Source: Planctomycetota bacterium | GTDB lineage: Bacteria > Planctomycetota > UBA1135 > JAKEFM01 | Length of the DNA stretch: 64,000 nt | Direction of reading: 5' to 3' | NCBI GenBank assembly: GCA_022616055.1 | Contig: JAKEFM010000091.1 | Location: forward strand, 1 to 64,000 | Shown here: in pieces, positions 57,339-64,000 of the stretch | How positions within the stretch are numbered: position 1 is the stretch's first letter | Layout of the letters: the number at the start of each line of letters is the position of its first letter | Notes under the pieces: generated by a model | What the model was told of the DNA's origin: nothing | Seen by the model: the letters and a program-made list of their open reading frames with translations, nothing else | The model's database searches: none | Translations under genes and position numbers: made by a program

Positions 57339-58051
57339 GGGGAGGGCTCCCCGCTCCGGGCCGACAGGGGCAGCACGACCAGCGCCGCCGTCCCCTCCCC
57401 CGGCCGGCTCTGCAGCAGGAGCCGCGCGCCGTGGCGCCGGGCCACGTGCCGGGCGATCGGGAGGCCGAGGCCCGTCCCCTCTGGCTTCGTCGTGAAGAAG
57501 GGCTCGAAGACGCGCCCCAGCGCGGGAGAGGCGATGCCGGGCCCGTCGTCGCGGATCGCGACGACCCATCGCCCCCGGCGCGTGCGGCGGAGCGAGACCT
57601 CGACGCGCCCCCGCGCCGCCTCGTGGGCGTTGCGCAGGAGGTTCGTGAAGACGGGGAAGAGCCCGCCCGCCGCCCGCGCCAGGCCGGGGGCGAGGCCGGT
57701 GAACGTCGTGCGCGTCCCGTCCACCCGGACGGAGCGGGCGGCCTGCGTCAGGAGCTCGTGGAGGTCGACCTCGCGCGTCTCGAGGGCGGCGCCCCGCGCG
57801 AAGGCCAGGAGCTCGCGGACGACCTCCGCCATCCGGCCGAGCCCCTCCTTCGCCTGGAGGAGGAACTCCCGGCGCTTCCCCGCCTTCGTCCGCCGGTCGA
57901 GGGCGAGCTCGAGGAACCGCAGGCACCCGTCGAGGGGGTTGTTCAGCTCGTGGGCGATGCAGGCGGCGAGGCGGCCGAGAGGGCCGAGGGGATCCTCCTC
58001 GCCCCTTGTGCTCGCACGAGGAGCGTCGGTGATAGAGCTTTCCCGGACCAT
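57335..58051 (-). CDS. Short histidine kinase without sensor domain
   Basis: 238 aa. Only the transmitter is present: dimerisation helix with His34 (CIAHELNNPLDG), then the ATPase domain with the N box (TNLLRNAHEAARG), G1 (IRDDGPGIASP), F box (FEPFFTTKPEG) and G2 (GTGLGLPIA). No membrane segment or PAS/GAF domain is seen, so its signal must come from another protein, perhaps the receiver-like protein encoded just upstream. Partner of the NtrC-type regulator by overlap. Confidence 0.92.
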   Translation of the reverse strand: MVRESSITDAPRASTRGEEDPLGPLGRLAACIAHELNNPLDGCLRFLELALDRRTKAGKRREFLLQAKEGLGRMAEVVRELLAFARGAALETREVDLHELLTQAARSVRVDGTRTTFTGLAPGLARAAGGLFPVFTNLLRNAHEAARGRVEVSLRRTRRGRWVVAIRDDGPGIASPALGRVFEPFFTTKPEGTGLGLPIARHVARRHGARLLLQSRPGEGTAALVVLPLSARSGEPSP

Positions 58052-58087
58052 GCGGGGACGCCGGGACGTATCGGAGGCCGCGCGAGC

Positions 58088-59107
58088 CTAGCTTGAACGG
58101 CCGGCGAGGATCGCGACCCGCAGCCCTCCGCCCGCGTCCCGCGCGAGGGAACAGGACCAGCCGAGCGCCTGGCAGAAGCCCTGGAACGCGAGGAGCCGCG
58201 TGCCGGCGCCGTCGACGGAGGAGGCGAGCGCGTCGAGGTCGGCGGGCTCGAGGCTCTCCCCGGCCGGAGCGGGGCTCATCGCCACCTCGAAGCGGGGCGG
58301 GTCGCCCGGCGCGACGGCGACCTCGACGCTCCCGTCGGCCGGGGAGAGGGCCCCGGCGAAGGAGAGGAGCTCCCCGCACGCGCGCTCGAGGGGGAGGCGG
58401 GGCGCCTCGACGAGGATCCCGCGCTCGCCGTGGAGGCGGATCCTCGGTCCCTCGCCCGTCCCCTCCCGCAGCGCCGCGATCCGCTGGTCGAGGAGGTCCT
58501 TCAGGTCGAGGCGCTCCCGCGGAAGGGTCGGGAGGGAACCCTTCTCCGCGGCGAGGGCGTCGAGCCGGGTGGCGAGGTCGAGGAGCTCGCGCGCGGCGGC
58601 CCGGCTCGCCGCCGCGGGAGGGGCCCGGGATCCGGACGGCTCGAGGACCCGCGCGATCCCCCGCAGCTCCGCGGAGAAGCGGGCCGCGAGGAGCTCGCGC
58701 TCGGTCGACTTCGCCCGGGGCGCGGCCGCTCCGACCGTGAGTCGGCCGAGCGCCTCGAGGTCCTCGACGAGGAGGGGCTTCCGCAGTCCGAGCGCTCCGG
58801 CGCCGCGCAGGGCGAGAGTCGCCTCCCCCTCCCGCGCGAAGGCGAAGACCGCGCGCGCCTCGGGGTGCGCCGCAAGGTGGAGCGAGACCTCGGTCGCCTC
58901 CGCGGGGCGCAGCGCGTCGGCGTCTACGAGGAGGAGGAGGCATCCCTCCCGCTCGATCGCCGCGAGCGCCTCCCGGGCGGTCGTGAACCGGCGGACGCCC
59001 CCCGCCCGCAGGGCGCCCGCGAGGGCGGCGGGGGCGGCCTGGCCACCCTCGAAGCCGAGGACGAAGAGGGGTTGGGTCACCGCAGCGCCGGAGGGCGGAG
59101 GGAACAT
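58088..59107 (-). CDS. Degenerate receiver/kinase-like protein
   Basis: 339 aa. The first about 125 residues look like a receiver fold: LLLLVDADALRP has an Asp at the phosphoacceptor strand and GLRKPLLVEDL has a Lys, but the N-terminal acidic pair is missing. The rest resembles a kinase dimerisation and ATPase scaffold (DLKDLLDQRIAALREG and a final FCQALGWSCSLARDAGGG) without a phospho-His or the N and G boxes. It may be an allosteric partner of the kinase at 57335. The ATG at 59107 is used; a GTG at 59080 is equally possible. Confidence 0.65.
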   Translation of the reverse strand: MFPPPSGAAVTQPLFVLGFEGGQAAPAALAGALRAGGVRRFTTAREALAAIEREGCLLLLVDADALRPAEATEVSLHLAAHPEARAVFAFAREGEATLALRGAGALGLRKPLLVEDLEALGRLTVGAAAPRAKSTERELLAARFSAELRGIARVLEPSGSRAPPAAASRAAARELLDLATRLDALAAEKGSLPTLPRERLDLKDLLDQRIAALREGTGEGPRIRLHGERGILVEAPRLPLERACGELLSFAGALSPADGSVEVAVAPGDPPRFEVAMSPAPAGESLEPADLDALASSVDGAGTRLLAFQGFCQALGWSCSLARDAGGGLRVAILAGRSS

Positions 59108-59168
59108 AGGAGGGGCTGCGGACGCGTCAAGCCAAACGCCGATAGGGGCCCCCAGGAGGTCGCGAGGG

Positions 59169-60161
59169 ATGCCCACTCCGGTCCTCGGCGAGGAGAGGGG
59201 GACGACGGCGCGCGCGGGGATGGTGCGTGTGCCCGCCGGCCCCTTCCTCTTCGGCCCTCGCCGGGACGTCCGGACGCTCGCGGAGTTCTGGATCGACCGC
59301 GACCCCGTGACGAACGGGGAGTTCGCCCGATTCGCGCGACAGACGGGGGCGAGGCTCCCCGAGCACCTCCGCCAGGCCGGATTCCTCGACCGCAAGCGGG
59401 AGCATCCCGTCGTGGGGGTGACCTTCGCCCAGGCCCTCTCCTTCGCCCGCCACGCCGGGAAGGACCTCCCGACGGAGGAGGAGTGGGAGAAGGCGGCGCG
59501 CGGAACGGACGGCCGGGCCTATCCCTGGGGCGAGAACTACGTGCCGGGTAGGTGCAACGCCTCGGACAGCCTCCGCCGGGACACGGTCGCGGTGGGCTCC
59601 CTCCCGAAAGGGGAGAGCCCCTGCGGCTGCCACGACCTCGCGGGGAACGTCTGGGAGTGGACGCGCACGATCGCGGCGCGGAGCCTCTACGTCGTGAAGG
59701 GGGGGTCGTGGTACGACCCGCCGATCGCCGTGCGCGCCGACCGGCGCTCGAGCGCGCGCCCCGCCTTCGCCTCCGCCTCCCTCGGCTTCCGGTGCGTCGT
59801 GCGCAGCGAGCCGCTCCCTCCGCTCCCGCTCGAGGCGCACGCTCCGAGGACGCGCCTTCCGGGTGCGGAGGGGGACGGGGAGGAATGGGGCCACCTCGTC
59901 ACCGACCTGCGATCGGAGGCCCTCCGCGCGCTCCCGGAGGGCCCGGAGGGATTCCCGGCGCTCGAGTTCGGTTGCGAGGAGCTCGACGCCGCCCTGGAGA
60001 GGGCGCTCACCCCGCTCCCCGCGCCCGAGACGTCCGCGGAGCCCCTCCCGGTCCCGCCCCCGCCGGCGCGCCTGCGCCTCGCCCCCACGCGGAGCGAGGT
60101 CCTCGTCGGGCTCTTCGTCGCCCTGGGGTCCTTCCTCGGGCTGCGTCTCCTCCTCGGCTGA
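59169..60161 (+). CDS. SUMF1/FGE-like protein with C-terminal membrane anchor
   Basis: 330 aa. Residues about 17-215 have the formylglycine-generating-enzyme fold: MVRVPAGPFLFG, FWIDRDPVTNGEFARF, LPTEEEWEKAARG, YPWGENY, DLAGNVWEWT and LGFRCV. The two active-site cysteines of true FGE are absent: the GGSW segment continues as YDPPIAVRADRR. So it is probably a binding domain, not a sulfatase-maturing enzyme. A Pro-rich stretch and a final helix (EVLVGLFVALGSFLGLRLLL) suggest tail anchoring. First gene of the downstream glycan unit. Confidence 0.85.
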   Translation: MPTPVLGEERGTTARAGMVRVPAGPFLFGPRRDVRTLAEFWIDRDPVTNGEFARFARQTGARLPEHLRQAGFLDRKREHPVVGVTFAQALSFARHAGKDLPTEEEWEKAARGTDGRAYPWGENYVPGRCNASDSLRRDTVAVGSLPKGESPCGCHDLAGNVWEWTRTIAARSLYVVKGGSWYDPPIAVRADRRSSARPAFASASLGFRCVVRSEPLPPLPLEAHAPRTRLPGAEGDGEEWGHLVTDLRSEALRALPEGPEGFPALEFGCEELDAALERALTPLPAPETSAEPLPVPPPPARLRLAPTRSEVLVGLFVALGSFLGLRLLLG

Positions 60162-60199
60162 TTGATCGGCCCTCCCCCCGACCCCCAGAATCGCGCCCG

Positions 60200-61159
60200 A
60201 TGGCCTCCCCGCTCCGCGAGCCCCCGGCCCTCTCCGTGGTCGTCCCGGTCTACAACGAGGAGGAGAGCCTCCCGATCCTCCACCCGGAGCTGGTCGCCGC
60301 CCTCGAGAGGGGGGGGGAGGAGTTCGAGATCCTCTACGTCGACGACGGCTCGACGGACGGGAGCGCGCGGATCCTGCGCGCCCTGGCCGGGTCGGACCCC
60401 CGCGTGCGCCGCGTCGCCCTGCGGCGCAACTTCGGGCAGACGGCGGCCCTCGCCGCGGGCTTCGACCACGCGCGGGGGGAGACGGTCGTGACGATGGACG
60501 CGGACCTGCAGAACGACCCCGCGGACATCCCCGCCCTCCTCGCCCGGATCCGGGGGGGGTACGACATCGCGAGCGGCTGGCGCCGCCGGCGCCGGGACCG
60601 GCTCCTCACGCGCCGGCTCCCCTCCGCCCTCGCGAACCGGATCCTCCGCCGGATGACCGGGGTCCCGATCCACGACAGCGGGTGCACGCTCAAGGCCTAC
60701 CGCGCGACGCTCCTGCGCCGCCTCCCCCTCTACGCCGAGCTGCACCGCTTCCTCCCCGCCCTCGGCGCCTTCGCCGGGGCCCGGGTGACGGAGGTCGAGG
60801 TGGGGCACCGCCCGCGCCGCTTCGGGCGCTCGAAGTACGGCATCACCCGGACGTTCCGGGTCATCCTCGACCTGATGACGGTGAAGATGCTCGTCCAGTT
60901 CGCGGCGAGGCCGCTCCACTGGTTCGGCGTGTTCGCCTTCCCCGTCCTCCTCCTCTCCTTCGCCTTCTTCCTCCTCGCCCTCCTCCGCGGGGGGGAGGAG
61001 CTCGCCTTCGGGACGGTCGTCTACCCCGCGATCTCCGTCCTCCTCTTCCTCACCTCGATGGACCTCCTCCTCCTCGGTCTCCTCGCCGAGCTCGCCGTCC
61101 GGGCGGGGCACCGGCCGGGGAGCGCCCTCGTCGAGGGGCTGCAGGCGCAGGTCGGATGA
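60200..61159 (+). CDS. GT2 family glycosyltransferase with two membrane helices (DPM1/GtrB type)
   Basis: 319 aa. The catalytic domain opens with LSVVVPVYNEEESLPIL and YVDDGSTDGS. The metal-binding motif is in VVTMDADLQNDP (DAD), and acceptor-site text is HDSGCTLKAYRA. Two C-terminal membrane helices (FAFPVLLLSFAFFLLALL; YPAISVLLFLTSMDLLLLGL) place it with polyprenyl-phosphate sugar transferases. It would load a sugar onto a lipid carrier for transfer outside. Followed by a paralogue that lacks the metal motif. Confidence 0.9.
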   Translation: MASPLREPPALSVVVPVYNEEESLPILHPELVAALERGGEEFEILYVDDGSTDGSARILRALAGSDPRVRRVALRRNFGQTAALAAGFDHARGETVVTMDADLQNDPADIPALLARIRGGYDIASGWRRRRRDRLLTRRLPSALANRILRRMTGVPIHDSGCTLKAYRATLLRRLPLYAELHRFLPALGAFAGARVTEVEVGHRPRRFGRSKYGITRTFRVILDLMTVKMLVQFAARPLHWFGVFAFPVLLLSFAFFLLALLRGGEELAFGTVVYPAISVLLFLTSMDLLLLGLLAELAVRAGHRPGSALVEGLQAQVG

Positions 61160-62133
61160 GCGGCTCCGTCCTCGAGGCCGCGGCGAAGAGCGGCGCGGTC
61201 CTCCCCGCGATCGACGTCTCCGTCGTCGTCCCGGTCGAGGACGTCGGCGCCGAGATCGAGGACCTCGTCGAGGCCTACTCGAGCGAGCTCGGGCGCCTCG
61301 GCCGCAGCCACGAGTTCGTCTTCGTCCTCGACGGGGTCGGGGGGGAGCCCCGCTCGGCGCTGGAAGCCTTGAAGGCCCGGCGACCCGACGTGGCGATCGT
61401 CACCCTCGCGCGCCGCTTCGGGGAGTCCGTCGCCCTCTCGGCGGGCTTCGAGCGCGCCTCGGGAGCCGTGATCCTCACCGCCCCGGCCTACCTCCAGGTC
61501 GACCCGGTCGAGGTCCGCCGGCTCCTCTCGGCGATCGACGGGGGGGCGGACTTCGTGACCCCCTGGCGCCACCCGCGCGTCGACGCCTTCCTGAACCGCC
61601 TGCAGTCCCGCTTCTTCAACTGGGTGCTCCGCCGCTCGATGCGGATCTCCTTCCACGACGTGAACTGCATCTTCCGGGCGATGCGGCGGGCGGTCCTCGA
61701 GGAGATCACCGTCTACGGCGACCTCTACCGCTTCCTCCCCGTCCTCGCCGAGCGCCAGGGCTTCCGCGTCGTCGAGCTCAAGGTGCGCCACCTGAAGGAG
61801 CGCGGCAAGTCGGGCTTCTTCGGCTTCGGGGCCTACGCCCGGCGCGTCCTGGACATCCTCGCGATCCTATTTCTCGCGAAGTTCACCCACCGGCCGCTGC
61901 GCTTCTTCGGGACGATCGGGCTCCTCCTGTTCCTCGTCGGGGTCGCGATCTCGGCCGTCACGACGATCCAGAAGTTCCAGGGGAAGCCCCTGAGCGAGCG
62001 GCCGCTCCTCCTCCTCGGCGTGCTCCTGATGATGCTCGGCGTCCAGGTCGTCGGGTTCGGCCTCGTCGGCGAGATCATCATCTTCACGCAGGCCCGCCAC
62101 CTGCGGGAATACAAGGTCGAACGGATCGAATGA
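61156..62133 (+). CDS. GT2-like glycosyltransferase paralogue lacking the DXD motif
   Basis: 325 aa with the same fold and two membrane helices as its upstream neighbour (FFGTIGLLLFLVGVAISAV; LLLLGVLLMMLGVQVVGFG). VVVPVEDVGAEIEDL and FVFVLDGVGGEP replace the usual YNEE and DDGS segments, and ILTAPAYLQVDP replaces the DAD-L-Q motif. FHDVNCIFRAM and RHLKERGKSGFFG are retained. It is probably catalytically impaired or uses an altered mechanism, and may act as a subunit. Overlaps both neighbours by 4 bases. Confidence 0.82.
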   Translation: MSGSVLEAAAKSGAVLPAIDVSVVVPVEDVGAEIEDLVEAYSSELGRLGRSHEFVFVLDGVGGEPRSALEALKARRPDVAIVTLARRFGESVALSAGFERASGAVILTAPAYLQVDPVEVRRLLSAIDGGADFVTPWRHPRVDAFLNRLQSRFFNWVLRRSMRISFHDVNCIFRAMRRAVLEEITVYGDLYRFLPVLAERQGFRVVELKVRHLKERGKSGFFGFGAYARRVLDILAILFLAKFTHRPLRFFGTIGLLLFLVGVAISAVTTIQKFQGKPLSERPLLLLGVLLMMLGVQVVGFGLVGEIIIFTQARHLREYKVERIE

Positions 62134-63215
62134 GCGCGCCCGCGGCGGCGGCGACGGCGGTCGGGGAGGGGGCGGAAAGGGGGGTGCGAGTCCGGCACGC
62201 CCGACCCGCGGACGAGGCGACCTGGCTAGCGCTCGTGATGGCGCACCCGGGAGGGACGCCGTTCCACCTCCCGGCGTGGTCGCGGTGCATCGAAGCGACC
62301 TTCGGGCACGAGGCGCGCCACCTCCTCGCCGAGCGCGACGGCGAGGCGGTGGGGATCCTCCCCCTGTTCCACGTCCGCTCCCCCTTCCTCGGGCGCAACC
62401 TCGTCTCGATCCCCTACGCCGTCTACGGCGGTCCCCTGGCGGCGGACCGGGAGGCGGAGGAGGCGCTCCTGCGCGCCGGGAGCGCCCTCGCGAAGGATCT
62501 CAACGTCGGCTACCTCGAGCTGCGCTTCCGCGACGCTCCCGCCAACGACCTCCCGGAGAACGACCTCTACGTCACCTTCCGCCGGGAGCTTCCTCCCCCG
62601 GGGTCGGACACCCTCCTCCTCCTTCCGCGCAAGGCGCGCGCCGCCGCCCGGCAGGCGCGCGATCGCCACCGCCTCGAGTTCGCGGAGGGGATGTGGTACC
62701 TCCCCGATCTCGTCCGGCTCTTCGCGATCAACAAGCGGCACCTCGGCTCCCCGGGCCTCCCGCCCGACCACTTCGCCCGGCTCCGGGAGGAGTTCCGCGG
62801 CGCGCTCCACCTCCACGTGGTCCGGATCGGCTCGGAGCCGATCGCCGCCGTCCTCTCCTTCGCCTTCCGCGACACGATCCTCCCGTACTACTCCGGCGCC
62901 CTGACCGAGGCGGCCGAGCGCAGCCACGCGAACAACCTCCTCTACTGGGGCCTCCTCGACTGGGCGAGCGCGAAGGGCTTCCGCTGGTTCGACTTCGGCC
63001 GCAGCCGCCGCGGGACGGGGGCGGCCGACTTCAAGAAGAACCAGGGGTTCGAGCCGAGCCCGCTCCACTACCGCTACGTCCTCGTCCGCCGCCGCCGCGT
63101 GCCGACCTTCACCCCTTCCAACCCGCAGCTCGCCCCCCTGCGCCGTCTCTGGCGCGCGATGCCGATGCGGGTGACCGACTTCCTCTCCCGCCGGTTCTCC
63201 CGCTACCTCCCCTGA
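62130..63215 (+). CDS. FemAB-like protein, XrtA/PEP-CTERM-associated
   Basis: A 361-aa acyltransferase of the FemAB/GNAT fold. Text such as GTPFHLPAWSRCIEATFGHE, PLFHVRSPFLGRNLVSIPYAVYGGPLA, SHANNLLYWGLLDWASAKGF and WFDFGRSRRGTGAADFKKNQGFEP matches the FemAB-related family that accompanies exosortase loci. It may transfer an amino acid to the glycan or its lipid carrier. ATGA overlap with the GT2-like gene. Its 3' end overlaps the convergent gmhB by 13 bases. Confidence 0.88.
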   Translation: MSAPAAAATAVGEGAERGVRVRHARPADEATWLALVMAHPGGTPFHLPAWSRCIEATFGHEARHLLAERDGEAVGILPLFHVRSPFLGRNLVSIPYAVYGGPLAADREAEEALLRAGSALAKDLNVGYLELRFRDAPANDLPENDLYVTFRRELPPPGSDTLLLLPRKARAAARQARDRHRLEFAEGMWYLPDLVRLFAINKRHLGSPGLPPDHFARLREEFRGALHLHVVRIGSEPIAAVLSFAFRDTILPYYSGALTEAAERSHANNLLYWGLLDWASAKGFRWFDFGRSRRGTGAADFKKNQGFEPSPLHYRYVLVRRRRVPTFTPSNPQLAPLRRLWRAMPMRVTDFLSRRFSRYLP

Positions 63216-63745
63216 TCGCGGGCGAGGATCCACGCCGCGACCCCCTCCAGATCGGCCGCCTGATGGGAGGCCCTCGCGTCGGAGAACCCCAGCGCCACGA
63301 ACGGGACCCCGGCGGCGGAGGCCGCCTCGAGGTCTCGCGGGGAGTCCCCGACGGAGAAGGAGCGCTTCGGATCGAGGTCGAGCTCGCGCAGGGCCTGGAG
63401 GAGGAGCCCCGGGCGCGGCTTGCGGCAGGCGCAGTCGGTCCGGTAGGGGGGGCGGCCTTCCTCCGGGTGATGGGGGCAGACGTAGATCCCGTCGATCTCC
63501 GCCCCCTCCGCCGCGAGGAGGTCCCGCAGTCGCCCGTGGATCGCCTCCAGGGTCGCCTCGTCGAACATCCCTCGCGCGATGCCCGACTGGTTCGTGACGA
63601 CGGCGATGCGGAATCCGGCCCGCCGGAGGTCCCGGAGCGCCGAGGCGGCGCCCGGCAGGAGCCTCACCTGCTCCGGGGCGCGCAGGAAGCCGGGATCCTC
63701 GACGATCGTCCCGTCGCGATCGAGGAGGACGCCACGGCCCTTCAA
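63203..63745 (-). CDS. gmhB: D-glycero-D-manno-heptose 1,7-bisphosphate 7-phosphatase-like HAD phosphatase
   Basis: 180 aa. HAD-IIIA signature LLDRDGTIVED (Asp9, Asp11), the TNQSGIARG motif II region, CRKPRPG motif III and VGDSPRDLEAA motif IV. Zinc ligands are in CPHHPEEG and CACRKP, typical of GmhB. It makes ADP-heptose precursor for LPS or glycoprotein. The TTG start at 63745 overlaps the stop of the upstream gene at the window edge (TTGA). Confidence 0.9.
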   Translation of the reverse strand: MKGRGVLLDRDGTIVEDPGFLRAPEQVRLLPGAASALRDLRRAGFRIAVVTNQSGIARGMFDEATLEAIHGRLRDLLAAEGAEIDGIYVCPHHPEEGRPPYRTDCACRKPRPGLLLQALRELDLDPKRSFSVGDSPRDLEAASAAGVPFVALGFSDARASHQAADLEGVAAWILARDQGR

Positions 63746-64000
63746 AGGGGGAGGAGCTTCAGGTGGACGCGTCCCGGGGTGGCGCGCGTGTAGAACCGGA
63801 TCGGGACGAGGAAGTCGAGGGGGGTGAGGTAGTAGGGGAGCGGGAAGTAGAGGTAGTCCTTGCTCCGCGTCGCGCGCCAGACGATCCCGTCCCAGAGCGT
63901 GCCGCTGCCGACGCGGAAGCTCTCCTCCCGGTGCCCGGGCAGGCGCAGCGTGACCCGGGACTCGCCGGGCAGGTCGGGCGGGAGCCAGGTCGGCGTCGTG
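63742..64000 (-). CDS. Partial unknown protein, cut by the window end
   Basis: Only the last 86 codons are inside the window. The protein ends with GRVHLKLLPL and contains strand-like text such as ESRVTLRLPGHREES, LWDGIVWRA and YLYFPLPYYLTPLDFLVPI. The frame is clean and aromatic-rich, which supports real coding. The stop overlaps the gmhB start, so both are translationally linked. No family assigned. Confidence 0.65.
   Translation of the reverse strand, partial: TTPTWLPPDLPGESRVTLRLPGHREESFRVGSGTLWDGIVWRATRSKDYLYFPLPYYLTPLDFLVPIRFYTRATPGRVHLKLLPL

Noticed and set aside
59169-60161. True formylglycine-generating enzyme for sulfatases
   Set aside because: The catalytic cysteine pair is absent and no sulfatase gene is nearby.

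Overview
The window is about 70% GC or higher by eye, densely coded, and rich in GTG and TTG starts joined by 4-base stop/start overlaps. It looks like chromosome of a Gram-negative bacterium with peptidoglycan (muramoyl amidase, UppP), an outer-membrane type export system (Wza-like lipoprotein, GmhB) and an exosortase-type polysaccharide locus. A Minf_1886-family protein and an FG-GAP protein with a C-terminal module that I associate with planctomycete secreted proteins suggest Planctomycetota or a related lineage. This placement is inference; no rRNA gene is present.

Layout. 1-4.3 kb: a cut or truncated gene, an HtrA protease, an unusual 53-bp tandem palindrome array, a DUF3303 protein, a decayed VapBC module between two copies of a palindrome, and a cysteine-motif protein. 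4.6-6.1 kb: arsenic operon arsR-aqpS-arsC. 6.2-8.4 kb: small membrane or secreted proteins and a putative metallopeptidase. 8.6 kb: tRNA-Val(GAC). 8.8-12.6 kb: ald-uppP-gmd-reductase chain, then a convergent amidase. 14.0-16.7 kb: partner-switching set (truncated STAS protein, RsbW-like kinase, PP2C phosphatase, receiver). 16.7-23.4 kb: a large TPR/peptidase-MA protein, then a dnaA-like gene, tmk, holB, PSP1 gene and Minf_1886 gene. 23.4-28.2 kb: S41 protease divergent from moaC-accB-accC.

28.3-49.2 kb is one long polysaccharide operon. It holds nucleotide-sugar enzymes (UDP-xylose synthase, glmS, UDP-sugar dehydrogenase, two epimerases, rfbA, rfbD, rfbB), export genes (Wza- and Wzz-like), an O-antigen-ligase-like protein, three GT4 glycosyltransferases, an asparagine-synthase-like amidotransferase, an exosortase fused to an EpsI domain, and a polysaccharide deacetylase. 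These are the typical partners of XrtA/PEP-CTERM loci. A second part at 59.2-63.7 kb adds a SUMF1-like protein, two GT2 glycosyltransferases, a FemAB-like XrtA-associated protein and gmhB. Between them lie a 14-repeat FG-GAP protein, a 1237-residue TPR protein, an NtrC-type regulator, a small histidine kinase and a degenerate receiver/kinase-like protein.

The least explained items are the 53-bp palindrome array, the divergent DnaA-like protein beside tmk/holB, the FG-GAP gene-end relic behind the deacetylase gene, the GT2 paralogue that lost its DXD motif, and the missing rfbC.
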